Positions 46,668 to 58,444 of a DNA stretch of 64,000 nt are shown here, piece by piece. Made by a program: the position numbers and the translations under genes. The stretch's first letter is position 1. Every line of letters begins with the position of its first letter. Source of the stretch: Aphelenchoides besseyi. Taxonomy: Eukaryota > Nematoda > Chromadorea > Rhabditida > Aphelenchoididae. The DNA is taken from positions 16,740,001 to 16,804,000 of the forward strand of contig JAMPIQ010000002.1 in NCBI GenBank assembly GCA_024699855.1. Reading direction: 5' to 3'. Under the pieces are notes generated by a model. The model was not told the DNA's origin, searched no databases, and was given only the letters and a program-made list of their open reading frames with translations.

Positions 46668-49052
46668 CTAAGGTTTATATTGATGCAGAATCATGAACAT
46701 AATTTCCAGAATCAAAAACACAAACTCAATGCACGTCATCACCGATACACCGCTCCACAAACCCAATTGACCACCGAGATCGGCCATCATCTTCACAAGC
46801 TTAAAGCACGGCAGTTAGTTCACGAATCCAAGTTTCTTACTCTGAAAACGAACTTACACCGTAGGCTTCGGTCTCCGAAAGAACTTCGAAGTTCAGAGCT
46901 TCGTAGAAGACTTCAATAAACGCTCCATTCTCTTTGTAATAGTCGATACATTCATCTGCTGACAACTCGCATTTTCCAACACTAATGTTTAACGACTCGC
47001 TGGGCCAATTCGCACACGAATACGAAACGCTGTACGACGGTTGAAAACAAGCCTGCTCGCATTTACAGTCAAGTTTGTCGATCTGGGCCTCATTTTGTCC
47101 GAGACGTGTGGTAATTTTCTCTAAGCATCGTCGTGCTGCTGCGTCAAAAACCTGACAATGAGATGCATTTCCAACTGGAAATCGCGGATCACCACAACCG
47201 CATTCTTTCACTACCATTTCCTGCAGACAACTTCGATAGCAGCCCTAAAATTAGCTGAGAATGCTAGCAATTAAGTGCACTAACCTCCAATGAGTATCGA
47301 TATCCTTGGTAGAGATAATCTGAAAACAGTGAACGACAAATTTAAGTGACGAAGAACCTTTAGCTTGACTATCTATAACACATTTTCCGTAGGGCTCGGG
47401 AAGACGTTTAATTTTCGCCAGTCGGATACCAAACGAGGAAACGAAACCGGTCGGAGCTGAATAACCGGAGGTATCCGGAAACGGGTATTCGTGTTGATCG
47501 TGAACGGCCATTCGTACGCCCACTGCCTGAGCTTAATTGCTTGATTATCATCAACAAATCTCCACACCTCTGTCGTCGGTAGATATTCACTCGTATTGAC
47601 GTAAAGTAAAGTTCTCAATCCGAAATTTGCTCCAGCACGAGAGCTGACTTTCGGATGAGTGCGATTGTAATTGAAAACAAAACAGTTTCCGAATGTCGGA
47701 TCGGCAATGTTAATGAAATCGCTGAACCAAAAATAGTTTGTTTGAATGTCGAAGTAAATCGCCTACTTGTCAATATCACACGCTTGTCCATTGAATGAAC
47801 ATTTGTGAATAAACTGATGTTTCTGAGTGGATAATGCGGCTCTTTCTTTTTCTTTCAACTCTGCCATGTAGAACATTATGTTTTCACGAGCCTTCACTAC
47901 CAACGTTACTTCATCAGAAATATTCTAAACACAAGCAATAGCTGCAGTTATTAGCATCAAACTGTTACCGCAAAGCCCAATGCCTCCATTACTTCGCTTT
48001 CAATGGACGACAGTTTTCCGTAGTATTCCCAAAGCTTCAAGATCTCCGTTGCACCATCGTATGCAACACAAAACGTTTCCAGTTTTTGACACAAACATGA
48101 TTTTCGATTATTCGTAGGTTTCTCTGTTTTTTCCACACAATAACCATGAGAATCACAGGAATCGCATTGTTTTTGGGTCCAAGTTTTCTTCGGAAAACAC
48201 GGCCATGCATCTTCACTCGTGCGATCGAAAGCACATAAACAGATGTCTGAGTCGTCGGAAGGTTTCTCATGAGTTTCCGGTTCACATTTTAGTCCATCGT
48301 CTTCTTCTTCACATGTACACTTTGAGTGAGCAGCTTCGAAATGAGAACTCTCTGATCGTTTAATTCGCTTAGAAGGTTGCATGTCTTTTAACTGATCGTC
48401 TATTTTTAGACGTCCGGCCTGCTCAAGTGCCGTTTGATAAGCTTGAAGCTGAAATAAAACGATCCGTAAATTATTGATTGGAAGCACAAACAATCTTTTT
48501 GATCTCTTCCACATCTCTAAGTAAAGTATCTTTGTAGGGGTTCAAGTTACATAGTGAAATCGCTGGAAAAGGGGGAGCTAAACATCAAACGTTTATAGCA
48601 GTTAAGTTGATCGATTACCCGACTCAAAATTCAGGTGAATGCTTGTGATCTTTTCTTTTCGATTATACTTGTTAATCAAACTACGAGTTTGAAAGCTAAA
48701 CTGCATGAACGAAAACGTGACCAATAGTAGCCATATACATCTGTGCTTATACGCAGTAAAAGAACAGTAGATTTACTTACCGATAAAACGAGTTCGGAGC
48801 TTGTTCCAACCATGGAATCCCGTGACTCGACGTTTTTTCACCAAATTGTTTCAAATGAAAGCGAATACGAGATCGAAGTCCAGATCCTCTTAGGTCTCGA
48901 TGAATACCGTTACCGACCAACAACAAGTTGCATTGAACTTGCTGATGATTTTGATTTGAATTCACGACATACGGGTACTTAGTGCAAAGACGAGCCAATT
49001 TAACCACATCAACGTCGTCACTAAGCGGTCGATAGGCGCTCATTTTCGGCAA
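46668..49052 (-). CDS. Degenerin/ENaC-family sodium channel subunit
   Basis: About ten exons, roughly 640 residues. N-terminal cytosolic part with [17 protein letters not shown], then TM1 ([16 protein letters not shown]), the post-TM1 signature [12 protein letters not shown], and a long extracellular domain with a cysteine-rich insert (48,040-48,330). Then come [53 protein letters not shown], and TM2 ([18 protein letters not shown]), whose G-x-S is the selectivity filter, ending MILHQYKP. This order is typical of nematode degenerins, which form trimeric amiloride-sensitive channels in neurons, muscle and glia. The Cys-rich insert is longer than the usual EGF-like finger. Which subfamily it belongs to is not decided. 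Confidence 0.93.
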
Positions 49053-49289
49053 CTACCAGACTATTCAAGAGAACTTGAAGCGAAGATCCACTCACAAATG
49101 CATAACATTCTTCAAAGCTTTCGAATGCAGTCGAAACAATAGAAACGTTTATTGCAAATACAAAAAAATGTTACCGAGTTCATCTCCATAAAGAAAGAAT
49201 ATTTGGCAGTAAATGAAAACGAACCGAGAAATCTTACGATTGTTTAGCTGCTCCAAGTCCCGTGTCGTTTGAACAACTAAAGATCATTT

Positions 49290-50286
49290 CTATATCTGCT
49301 TAAACTCTCTATGTACCTCATCGAATATCGTCCAATTTAACGCTGCGGTCATCGTACGTTTCGTGGCTCGAAGTGTGTAGCCGGTGAAGAATATTCGATA
49401 GCCACCGGTCTAAAGAAAAACGGTTTAAACAAAAGCAAATGAATTACTTTATATAAATCAAGAGAAGTTCTGAATGTAGAGGAATAACGTTTCGGATACA
49501 ATTGGACCACCGTTTTAATAACATCGAATGGTTGAGTGAGTAGACATGCCAAGAAACCACTTGTTATACCTGCTCCAAAACGCAGGGCCGGATTGCAGTT
49601 ACCCGATCGTTTTTCCACAAAACCGATTTGACGTCTGTAGAAAACCAAATAAAGACCGGAGAACGGAGAGTCCCGAAATATCGTTGGTATAAGGCCCTTC
49701 CACAATCCGCGATACGTGGAGTCTCGAATAACACTACGAATAGCATCCAAAATAGTCGACTGTTTGAAGAGCGAGCTCTGAAACACAAACGATCGAATAA
49801 ACAAAATCGCGCAATAGAAGTTCACTTCAAATCTTGTTTTTATAACAGTCGTTGGTTGCATGATACATGCAGCCAATGTCCGTGTTCCAAAACCCGTCAA
49901 AAACAATCCGACAGTGTTCTGATCACCGACTTTTAGTTTTGATCGGACCAAATTCACCGCCGACAAGTAAATGGTGGCTCCGGGAACAACTCGAATTAAC
50001 GTCTAAACTACAAAATTCACAAGAATGTCAAACCACTTACCGGTGTTAGTCCTTTCCACAAATCCAACGGACCGTTTGTTCGCACCACACTTAACATCAA
50101 ATGCCATGCAGATTGAGAGCGGTGGTTTAGCTGTTGTCTCAACGTTTTTAAACGATCCAACGGTTGAAGCAGCGATGCTCTATAACATACTTTTACTGAT
50201 ATGGAAAGCAAACTTACGATAAACAAGAACTTGTAGCGCTCACACTCAACGTGTGCAACGCCGAAACATTTGATTGCTGAGTCATC
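49290..50286 (-). CDS. SLC25A38-type mitochondrial carrier (glycine carrier)
   Basis: Five exons, about 285 residues with three repeats. The carrier signatures are QPLDRLKT in repeat 1, QPTTVIKT in repeat 2 (degenerate: Asp/Glu replaced by Thr) and QPFDVIKT in repeat 3. GPLDLWKGLTPTLIRVVPGA, YRGLWKGLIPTIFRDSPFSG and YTLRATKRTMTAALNWTIFD follow the pattern of SLC25A38/Hem25, including the R-R/K-T-x-M-A-A-x-x-W-T ending. The family brings glycine into mitochondria for heme synthesis, and yeast Hem25 has also been linked to coenzyme Q. Many nematodes cannot make heme, so a non-heme role is worth considering. The very N-terminus (MTQQSNVSALHTL) is short. Confidence 0.88.
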
Positions 50287-51051
50287 TCTGTGCGAAAAGC
50301 TTGCAACTCATTAGACAGCTCTCCACCAAAAATCGACGACTAAAAATTCAATGTAGGACTCAATTACCAGTCATTTATATTTGAAAAGAGAAAATTGAAT
50401 GGAACTCTTTGACATTAAGAAAACATCATATGCCACGATCTGAAGACCGCAATCAAAACACACGAGACCAGGAACTCGAAAGGTCATTACTCGCTGCGCT
50501 CTTTAATTGTAAGCAATTAACGCTTTTTTCACCGGACATTTCACTTCTATGATCTGTTTATTTACATTATGTACACACACTTTCCATAAATAATTACAAG
50601 GCGACTAGACCCGTTTGGAACAAAATAAGTTTCGCGGGGTTAGCTTTTTCGATTAGAGAACGCCACTTATTGATTAGAAAGATGATTAGTTTGATAGAAT
50701 AGGACGTATTCTTATGCGGTATGTGGTCGGGAAGGGTTGTTCAATTAAGACAATAAAGGAGCTGGCATTCGTATTTATGTACACTTACTGAAAACACGGG
50801 AAACATTCACGATGGAATGTTGTTCATGAGTTTTTCCACAGAACAATACTGCACTTCAACTCGAACACATGAAGAAGAAGAACGCAGGTAGAAAAAGAAC
50901 GCCGTAAAGTTGAATAGAAATGATACAAACAGTAAAAATGCATTAACGAAGAAACCCATCAAATAGAAGCAAAAGATTTTAAACGGTTGATGCTCATCGT
51001 GCAAGAACTTTCAAAGGTCCAGCCTTAACAATGAGTCCATGTTCGAAGATA
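50287..51051. other. Intergenic
   Basis: No supported gene. A hydrophobic 65-residue minus ORF (50,807-51,004) lies just downstream of the BNIP3 stop and is probably 3' UTR by chance. Confidence 0.5.
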
Positions 51052-51907
51052 TTAGTAAGTGTCGTGATGCTTCGCGATTCTTTTGCAAATGCAAAATCTA
51101 AAATACAACTTCTGATTCGGCGAAACTTCAAAATTGCTTACCCAACGGTTGCACCAATAACGAATGTGACTAGATTCGAGACGACTAATCCGACAAGAAC
51201 TTCGAAACGATAGAAAACCCATTTCTTCGTTTTACCCGGTTTGAATTCGAACTCTGATGCAAGCTCTGGTTCGGGACTATTCGGTGGAGTGGTCAGAGCA
51301 GAACCAACTTGTCCGCGATTACGCATCACGAATCTGAAACTTTAAACGTCTACCTGTGTGGATTGCTGTCTTGTTACCTGTTGGGCGGAACCGTTTCCGG
51401 TCTTGAGCTCCAATCCCAAATCCATTCTAAAACATTTTCCTTACAATTGCTCGTAAAAGTAAGCCTACCTGTGTTTTTACCCGGTGGAAAGACGTCTTTG
51501 ATCAAAGACAACCTTGCCTGCTCCATATTCGTATCGAACTCAACATGCGGACTTTGAAGACTAACAGGGCTATAAATCAAATACAAAAATAAGATCAAAA
51601 CTCGAAACCAACCTGAGACGTGAATCGCGATTCAATCCACTTGCTTCCGCACTATCACGATCGATCATAACCGCCTCGACACTACTACACAAACTTGCGC
51701 GACTCGGTGCAAGTTCGACCCACGATTCTGCTAATTCTTGACTCATCTCCATTCAACGAAATCCTTCAACTTACCAGTTTGGCTGTCAAGATCATCAGGT
51801 TGCAATGGTTGTGCGGAACGATCAACTGAAACGGAACCATTTCCACTCAAATTGCCCAAACGTTTCTTCGTGTCGAAAAGCGGAGGTTGACGATCAAAAA
51901 ATGACAT
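51052..51907 (-). CDS. dct-1: BNIP3/NIX-type mitophagy receptor (DCT-1 homologue)
   Basis: Six exons (51,907-51,775; 51,727-51,613; 51,569-51,469; 51,426-51,378; 51,333-51,142; 51,097-51,052) keep frame and give 211 residues. Landmarks: [10 protein letters not shown] near residue 45, whose W-V-E-L is the LC3-interacting motif of BNIP3; the conserved core [16 protein letters not shown]; and a C-terminal tail anchor ([19 protein letters not shown], continuing TVGFCICK) with Gly-x3-Gly. It ends [10 protein letters not shown], facing the intermembrane space. BNIP3 proteins sit in the outer mitochondrial membrane and recruit Atg8/LC3 for removal of mitochondria; C. elegans has one, DCT-1. A PEST-like TPPNSPEPE stretch precedes the anchor. 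Confidence 0.96.
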
Positions 51908-54243
51908 TTTCTTTTTTGTTTTCGGCCGTCGAATGAACTTTGATTTCGGTCAGACGGACGTCTTCTTGTAACGAAAATTGTTCGAAAAGTTCGACGACGA
52001 AAATGTTCACGAGCCTGCAAATTTGAGCAAAAGGTTAATCAATCACAACATTCTTCTCGCTTTTCGATCAGACATCACGCAATACAAGTAATCCCAACTA
52101 CAAACACGCGTATTGGAGTCTAATAGGAGTATCAACGAGAAGTGTTTTTTACTTCGAATTCATCATCCGAAGCATTCGCTTTGCACGTGATCGCGCGAAG
52201 CCAGTTCTTTAATGAGCACCAACCAACTCGTTCGCCTTCTTCCGAATCGTCAACCTGACAATCATATGACGCAAACTGACAAATAGCATCGGGATAACCG
52301 GCGAGTTGAGAGGTCGAAAAAACCGAAATGGGAATCTGCGACGAGTATCAGTGCGTGCAAATGAAAATACGCGCCGATCCCATCGCGGAAACGAAAATCA
52401 CGCCACTGAAGAGTGAACGTGCGAAATTTTCGATTGCACCAAAACTGCGAACAAAAAAGACGATGATCGATGGATGTTGTCAAAAGAAACTTTCAACCAA
52501 TTGGCTGGAAATTCCCCAATGTTTCGGACAAAATTCGATCTTTTCAATCAAAAAGACCGCGCAAAACGTCTTTCCGACTATTTGCCGAGGAAACCGCACG
52601 ATCGACGTCGCCCCAATTGAGGACGGGCAAAGAAAAAACACGTGCCCTCCGGTCGTGCACGTGAACTTTCGTGTTTGTCGGTGCTGAAGTGCGAACAAGT
52701 GGCTGCAATGGAAACGTTGCAAGTTGCTGCCGTGCGTCTTTGCGCAATTTGGCGGCGCAAACGTCCATTCGGTCGGGGCCTCGTCATTTCGCAGCAAACT
52801 GAACGTCGGGAACAAAACGCGAAGATCCGATTTCCACGTCGAGTTCACGAAAACAACGTCAACTTCGCAAAAACAATCATCATAGAACGCAAAAATGCTT
52901 TTCAGGTTTCCAGAAAAAATTTTTTCTTTTACAAACGCGAAAAAACGCGTCGAAGAAAAGAAAACCGTGGAAAGTTCAACGGATTTGCGACAACGGACGA
53001 AGACCACATGATGTGCAAATCGGGGAAATACGTGCCAAACGTTGCAAAAGCAAAATCGAGTCCAAATTTGAATGCCCATTTGTAGTGGAAAAAGCGAAAG
53101 CGCGATTCTTGTCAAACCGCATGACTCCCACACTCCACGCTCTTTTCCCCCTCCCTCGTGGTTCGCTTTTATGGCGCAAACGCACCACTCGCCGCGTTTT
53201 CCACTAACGCGGACCACGACGCCTCTAGCACATCGAAAGGAACAACTTCTGCGCACTCGTATGAATCTCAAATGCCACGCAACTCTCGTCAACAAAGAAC
53301 ACGGCGAACGAGCTAATTGGTGTGACATTCGCGCGATCCATTGACATCAGTTCGGGAAGAGCTCTCGAACCGAATTCAGTTCATAGCTGCAAGCCGACTG
53401 TAAGAACAAACTAGAAAGAAGCTTTCACGCTCCCCAAATGCTTACAAATGCAAACGGGAAAGTTGAATGAAGCAAAACAGAAACACATGCCGCGACGATT
53501 CCATGTAATTGACAGTAATTGCCCTTCGCAATCAATGGCTCCCGTTTAATTGTCTAACATGAACGTCTTCTGTTCACGATCTTCAACTTCGTAGACTTGA
53601 CCAATTTATCTTCTTTAATGTCAGTTCCATCATCAAACTCGGTCATGTGACCGTGAAAGATGGAAAAAAAGAGCAACACACTGTGGAGCGTCGTTGCACG
53701 AGGACGAGCGAGTGTTTTCGGTTGGCCGTCGCTCGCAAAAATCGCACGTACGAGAATACGAGAGCACTCGCGAAAACTTACCCAGCGGCCAATAATCTCG
53801 AAACAGCTGACTCGGGAGTTTACAACCTTCTTCGTTGGCCTTCGAATCAATGGAAAGCGAACCGCTCGTTTAATCGCAAATGAAAACCACGCGACCACCA
53901 TCAAGAAAAACAACTTTGCTTGTTGAAATCATGCGACCGCCGGAACATCAAAGAGGATGTTTAGAAACCAGTAATAATCAAACGATTTCATTTCCGAGAA
54001 CTTCTAAAAAAGCGTTTTTTGGGTAACGAAAATCTTTCACGATAAGCTCATAAAGCTGCTTAGCACTTCGTAAAAGCAGTCCTCCATTCTTATAGCTAGT
54101 TTGAACAAGCACAAAACGCATGTTTTTATTCATCGAAGTCGATAGGAAACAAAGCAAATGGCTTACACTTAGTGTCTTTACATTAATTGACCATTACGCG
54201 AAAACTAAGCAGTGATCCAGTTTTTAAGCAAAACTGAGAAAAT
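51908..54243. other. 2.3 kb intergenic region with stop-poor, CpG-rich core
   Basis: Between BNIP3 and ARL3, both on minus. The core (about 52,140-53,420) has unusually few stops in all six frames, giving overlapping ORFs of up to 282 residues on both strands; none has a domain, splice pattern or family. CG dinucleotides are visibly common and TA rare. It is probably promoter DNA or an old element rather than coding. Confidence 0.5.
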
Positions 54244-55166
54244 TTACGATAAAACGGTCGAGTTAGCAGTAGATTTTCCGGTCGATTTGGTTGGTGGACT
54301 TTTGATGTTCTTTGAAATCCACTCCATTCCTTCCTAAATTTCGCATGTTCTTTGATCGATAGACATCAAATGTTCTCTGGACGATTCTCGACTACGACTC
54401 TAAACACAAACTGACCTTAATTCCTTCACCAGATAACGCTGAACAAGCTTGAATTTGCCATATTCGATCGCGTGATAGCGACAGTAATTGCATTCCATCG
54501 GCAATTTCACTTGCTGGTGCGGCGTTGAAAAGGTCCTGAAACAGGAACAATATCTTCAACTACCCTTTGAAATTACTTGTTTGTTGGCGAATACTAAAAC
54601 GGGAACATTTTTGAGTTTCTCTTCTTCAAGCAACTCAGACAATTCCTGCAAATTGAACGAATGTGAAATGAAAAGGTCGAGAAACTCACCAATGCTGTCT
54701 CATCAAATCGCTTCTTATCCGTACTGTCAATAACGTAGATCTAAACGAAATTTCAATTCCTATCAACCCAAATGTTCACTTACCAACACGTCGGTGTTGT
54801 CGAAATAGTTTTTCCAATACGGTCGAATCTTTCGCTGTCCTCCGATATCCCACACGTTCAATTTTATATCCTCAGCTACAACGCTTTTTATGTTAAAGCC
54901 CTACAAAACGTATAGTCGGTCAGCCCATTTGATTAAACTACCTGTGTTGGAGTGATATGCGTCACATCTTCGGAAGCCAATTTCTTTAAGATTGTCGTCT
55001 TTCCAGCATTATCCAAACCTAATTCCAAGATTTAAAGCTACGATTTCGAAAACTTACCCAACAAAAGAATTCGAAGTTCTCGACCTTGTTGGTTTTTGAA
55101 CTTCTTCAAAATACTCAACAAACCCTAAACCAATTAATGAAAATTAACGCTCATAGAACTCACCAT
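54244..55166 (-). CDS. arl-3: ARL3 small GTPase
   Basis: About seven exons, roughly 198 residues. [12 protein letters not shown] (P-loop), HITPTQGFNIKSV (switch 1), [19 protein letters not shown] (switch 2, WDIGGQ), [19 protein letters not shown] and CSALSGEG (G5) match ARL3 closely. ARL3-GTP releases lipidated cargo from UNC119 and PDE6D carriers in cilia; in nematodes it acts in ciliated sensory neurons. The first coding exon is just the ATG (55,164-55,166), followed at once by a 39 bp intron, with Gly2 in exon 2. Beyond the usual end it has a Ser/Thr/Lys-rich tail of about 20 residues ([18 protein letters not shown]). Confidence 0.95.
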
Positions 55167-56003
55167 TTTAATAACCAGCAACAATATTTCTGTTCATACT
55201 ATTTCTAATCAAAAAAATGTTGTAAAGAGCCCAATCAGACGTTATTCAATAACCGTAAAAGCAATTACTAGTAATTGAACTAAGTCTTTAATATCAGTTT
55301 GTTGAAGTTACACACGAATAGAAGCTTTTCTCACCGCCGTCAAGACACGTTTTGTCGATGCTCCGGTTCTTGGCACAAATGATGAGAGAGTGCTCAAGTT
55401 GTCATGGTGACCTCCATGGCGTGCAGTCGAAAAAACGGAAGATAACACGCGAGTTGCTGGTAATTCCCAGTTCTCCATACATTTAAATCCAAATCAATAT
55501 TTCAATAAACCACGAGAAGCCTTCGAAAACATCACTTGTTAGCGTGTGAATAAACAGAATGCTAAAACTTATGGAGTTTTTGGTTGTTCGTTGTGCAAAT
55601 GCACATCGTTGTGTTCAAAAGCTTAAAGTGTTAGATACCACGAACCATACGGGAAGATGACCTACAAAAGCGCATTTTAACGCACCATATCACTTCCGAT
55701 AGAACACGGATTTAATGGTTCAAGTTCACATAGGTGGATGCAAAACGCACGAATCTGCACCAGACATCAAATTCCAACAACAATAAACCTTGTTCAAACC
55801 GATCACCACGTCTCTGGTTGATAACCGAGTTTTTGTTTAGTCGAAGAGAATTGGAAGTATATAAAATGGAACTTTATGTCGGAAATCGTTATAACTGATC
55901 GGTCGAATATCTCGAATTAACAATTGGAATAAAAAGCTCACGTTCAGAATGTTCGTCGATTACAGTGAAAGTGATATGTTAGGACACCTTAAGGGGCTTG
56001 GAT
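55167..56003. other. Intergenic
   Basis: 5' flank of ARL3 and 3' flank of the TWK channel gene. No gene or structured element seen. Confidence 0.5.
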
Positions 56004-57972
56004 TCAAATGTTCGATTCTTTAAGAACAAAAGGCATTAGCGTTGGGATCGCATCTAGTCGACCCGGTCGTCGAATGAAACGGTGAATCGTATTTGGACTT
56101 CGTTGCTGTTGAAGAAACTGTTTTGTAACCTGTTTTTCGTAATCTTTATTCTGCACAATGTAGCCCTCGGTTTCGGAAATATCATCAGGCAAAATCTGAA
56201 ATCAACGAATGAATATTGCATTAAAGTGTTCAGTTGCCTTAATGTTTTTCTCTCGTATCAATCGTTGTACGGCCGGCGGCAATGGCTCGTAGAGAATGTT
56301 CTTTTGTTGATACTGTGAACTGCGCAAAAGGTAATCCAATTCACGGGCCTGAGTTTTGCTGAGCATTGCACCACGAACTTTGTAGATCTTTCCGCCGGCA
56401 GTTTTTATAATCTCAATGCCCTTATGTTTGAGAACTTGTTCGCTGTGCTGCAATCCGGTCATCACAGCACCTTTGGCGTCTTCCATTTTCGTTCCAACAT
56501 AATGAATTTTGCGAATGTAGTGAGTACCTTAAACTTAGTGCGATAACATTTGAAAGGCTAATGTTTTTTGCAATCAAACCACCTACTCACCTGCTGTATC
56601 GATGCACATAGTTGCACTAAAGTTCACGATTTTCTAGACTCCAATAATTGAGACTTACAGTGAAAGTCCAAAAATGATGTAGATCATCGTAAAGAAGATG
56701 TAAACCTGTTTGGTCGGAACATAATCTCCAAAACCAATCGTTGCCATCGTAATGAAACAAAAATAAAACGCTTCCATGTACGGCCATCCTTCGAACTTTT
56801 GAAACAATAGACCACCCAGCGCTGTGTAGGATAAAATCACGACTAAAACCATGAGAATCGGAATTCGTAGCGGTTGTTTTGGGTTCGGTTCTTCTTCAAT
56901 CTCTTCGGTCATATCGTTCAAATTGATGCTTCCCGCTTTGTCTCCTGACGATTCGGCATCACTTCGTCCCGACTGTGATTGCGTTCGATTGCGACGAAAA
57001 TGCGAAATACGACGGGAATGTTTACGAACCTGAAACATTTGCAGGTAGATATCTTAAAGTGAGAACAGCTACCTTTTGTTCGAAAGATCTAATTGTCAAA
57101 TGCAAGTAGTTGAGGAACTCGGACAAAAACTGTCCGATGTCAGCTATTGTTACCAACAGTAATGGAATGCCCACTAACGCAAATCCAATACAAAATACAC
57201 GACCAGTTGGTGTCATTGGCACAAGATGTCCGTAACCTTAACAGATTTCATTTAGTTAGCAATCCAATCAACGGACCGATCGTTGTAATGACTGTTGTAG
57301 CAAAGAAAACGCTGTTCGGATATGTCCAGAGATGTTCATCGGCACTTGTTTCGTTCAGCAAATGCATATTCGTAATGAACTGATTTCTGTAGGCGTTGAA
57401 GATTTCAGTTACCAATTTCTCAAAGTACTCTTGACCAAGACCATTGAATGTCTCTCGCGAAATGATTGTATCGGAGTTGTGAGTCAAATTCCAAATACTC
57501 TCTTGAAATTGATCGCGTAGGCCGAGGATCGTTTGTATTTCATAGTTTTTGGTCTGAGGATTTGAACGATAAGACTTAAAGAAGCTCAAGACTTACAATG
57601 ATTTCGTTGGGACCTTCGATTCGTTGAAATATTGCAGCTCCAATGAGCAAATAGATTAGAAGCAAAAGCACCAATCCAACGTGTGGTAGAATGAGCTTTG
57701 CGTACTAGAACCAAAACTCAAAGTTTTTTCGTATTCTCTTAACTTACGGTAATGATCTTTTGTCTACGTGTCATCGGAATATCAAAGTCGCTGTCTTCTT
57801 CTTCATCCGATGGAAGACGAGCAGCATTGAGATCGAGTTCCAACTGCGACGAACTGGTCGAGTTGTCGCTTTCATCTGAGCTCTAAACAACAGAATTGGA
57901 ACATTACTATAACATGAGACTTACGATACGAAAGTTGTCTTCTGGTGGCATGTAAACGGTGTCACGGCGCAT
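56004..57972 (-). CDS. Two-pore-domain potassium channel, TWK family
   Basis: About ten exons, roughly 500 residues. The acidic N-terminus (MRRDTVYMPPED, SDESDNSTSS) is followed by TM1 (LILPHVGLVLLLLIYLLIG), AAIFQRIEGPNE and a long extracellular cap. Pore 1 is TVITTIGYGHLVP, split by an intron inside the filter codon region near 57,245. Then come TM2 (GFALVGIPLLLVTIADIG), a cytosolic loop rich in Arg and Ser, TM3 (RIPILMVLVVILSY), pore 2 (FITMATIGFGDYVP) and TM4 (FTMIYIIFGLSL), leading into MCIDTAGTHYIRKIHYVG. Filters GYG and GFG and the IRKIHYVG continuation are typical of nematode TWK channels, which carry background K+ current. The C-terminal tail of about 150 residues ends VLKESNI. The last intron (near 56,200) appears to be GC-AG. 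Confidence 0.94.
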
Positions 57973-58444
57973 TTCGACAAAGGTCTTTAGATCAATGAAG
58001 AAGTAGAAATATCGGCGGTGAAAGTGCAAGGAGGATTACCACATCGGTAAGTGAACAAAATGATCGACTGCTCTAGACGTCTAACTAGAAGCCACTACAG
58101 AGATCAATAAGAAAACAAAAACGAATGAGGAACCTACGAATTTTGCGGTGAATTTTGCCACAACGTTTTAGCGTTTTTGGTTGTATTTGCCGCAAAGAGA
58201 ACAAAAAACGTCCGTTTCACTTGATCAACCTTCAGCCCGTGGCAAAAGTGTGCTTATTAGCCGAGCTCGAGATCAACGGCCATTGCATGTCAGGTTTTTT
58301 GGCTCCGTGGATTTCTATCGGCACTTCCCGTTTTTCTTTTTATTTAGTAGTGAGTGTTTTGTTAATTATATCGATGCTATAAATAAGCCGACACTTTAAT
58401 TTAAGACCCTAAAAATGTTCGATAATGATGAAGAGTCATTTAGT
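57973..58444. other. Intergenic
   Basis: Promoter side of the TWK gene and 3' side of the chitinase gene. Plus ORFs at 58,155-58,399 have no support. Confidence 0.5.

Noticed and set aside
50807..51004. Hydrophobic 65-residue ORF with membrane-like segment
   Set aside because: It lies in the 3' flank of BNIP3, has no splice partner and is T-rich, which gives Phe/Leu by chance.
52480..53328. 282-residue minus-strand ORF
   Set aside because: It overlaps equally open frames on both strands, has no domain, no intron pattern and low-complexity composition; the openness follows from scarcity of TA.
58155..58399. Gypsy-like RT fragment (one frame reads FFGSVDFYRHFP)
   Set aside because: The similarity is a few residues, without the YVDD or other RT blocks nearby; likely chance.
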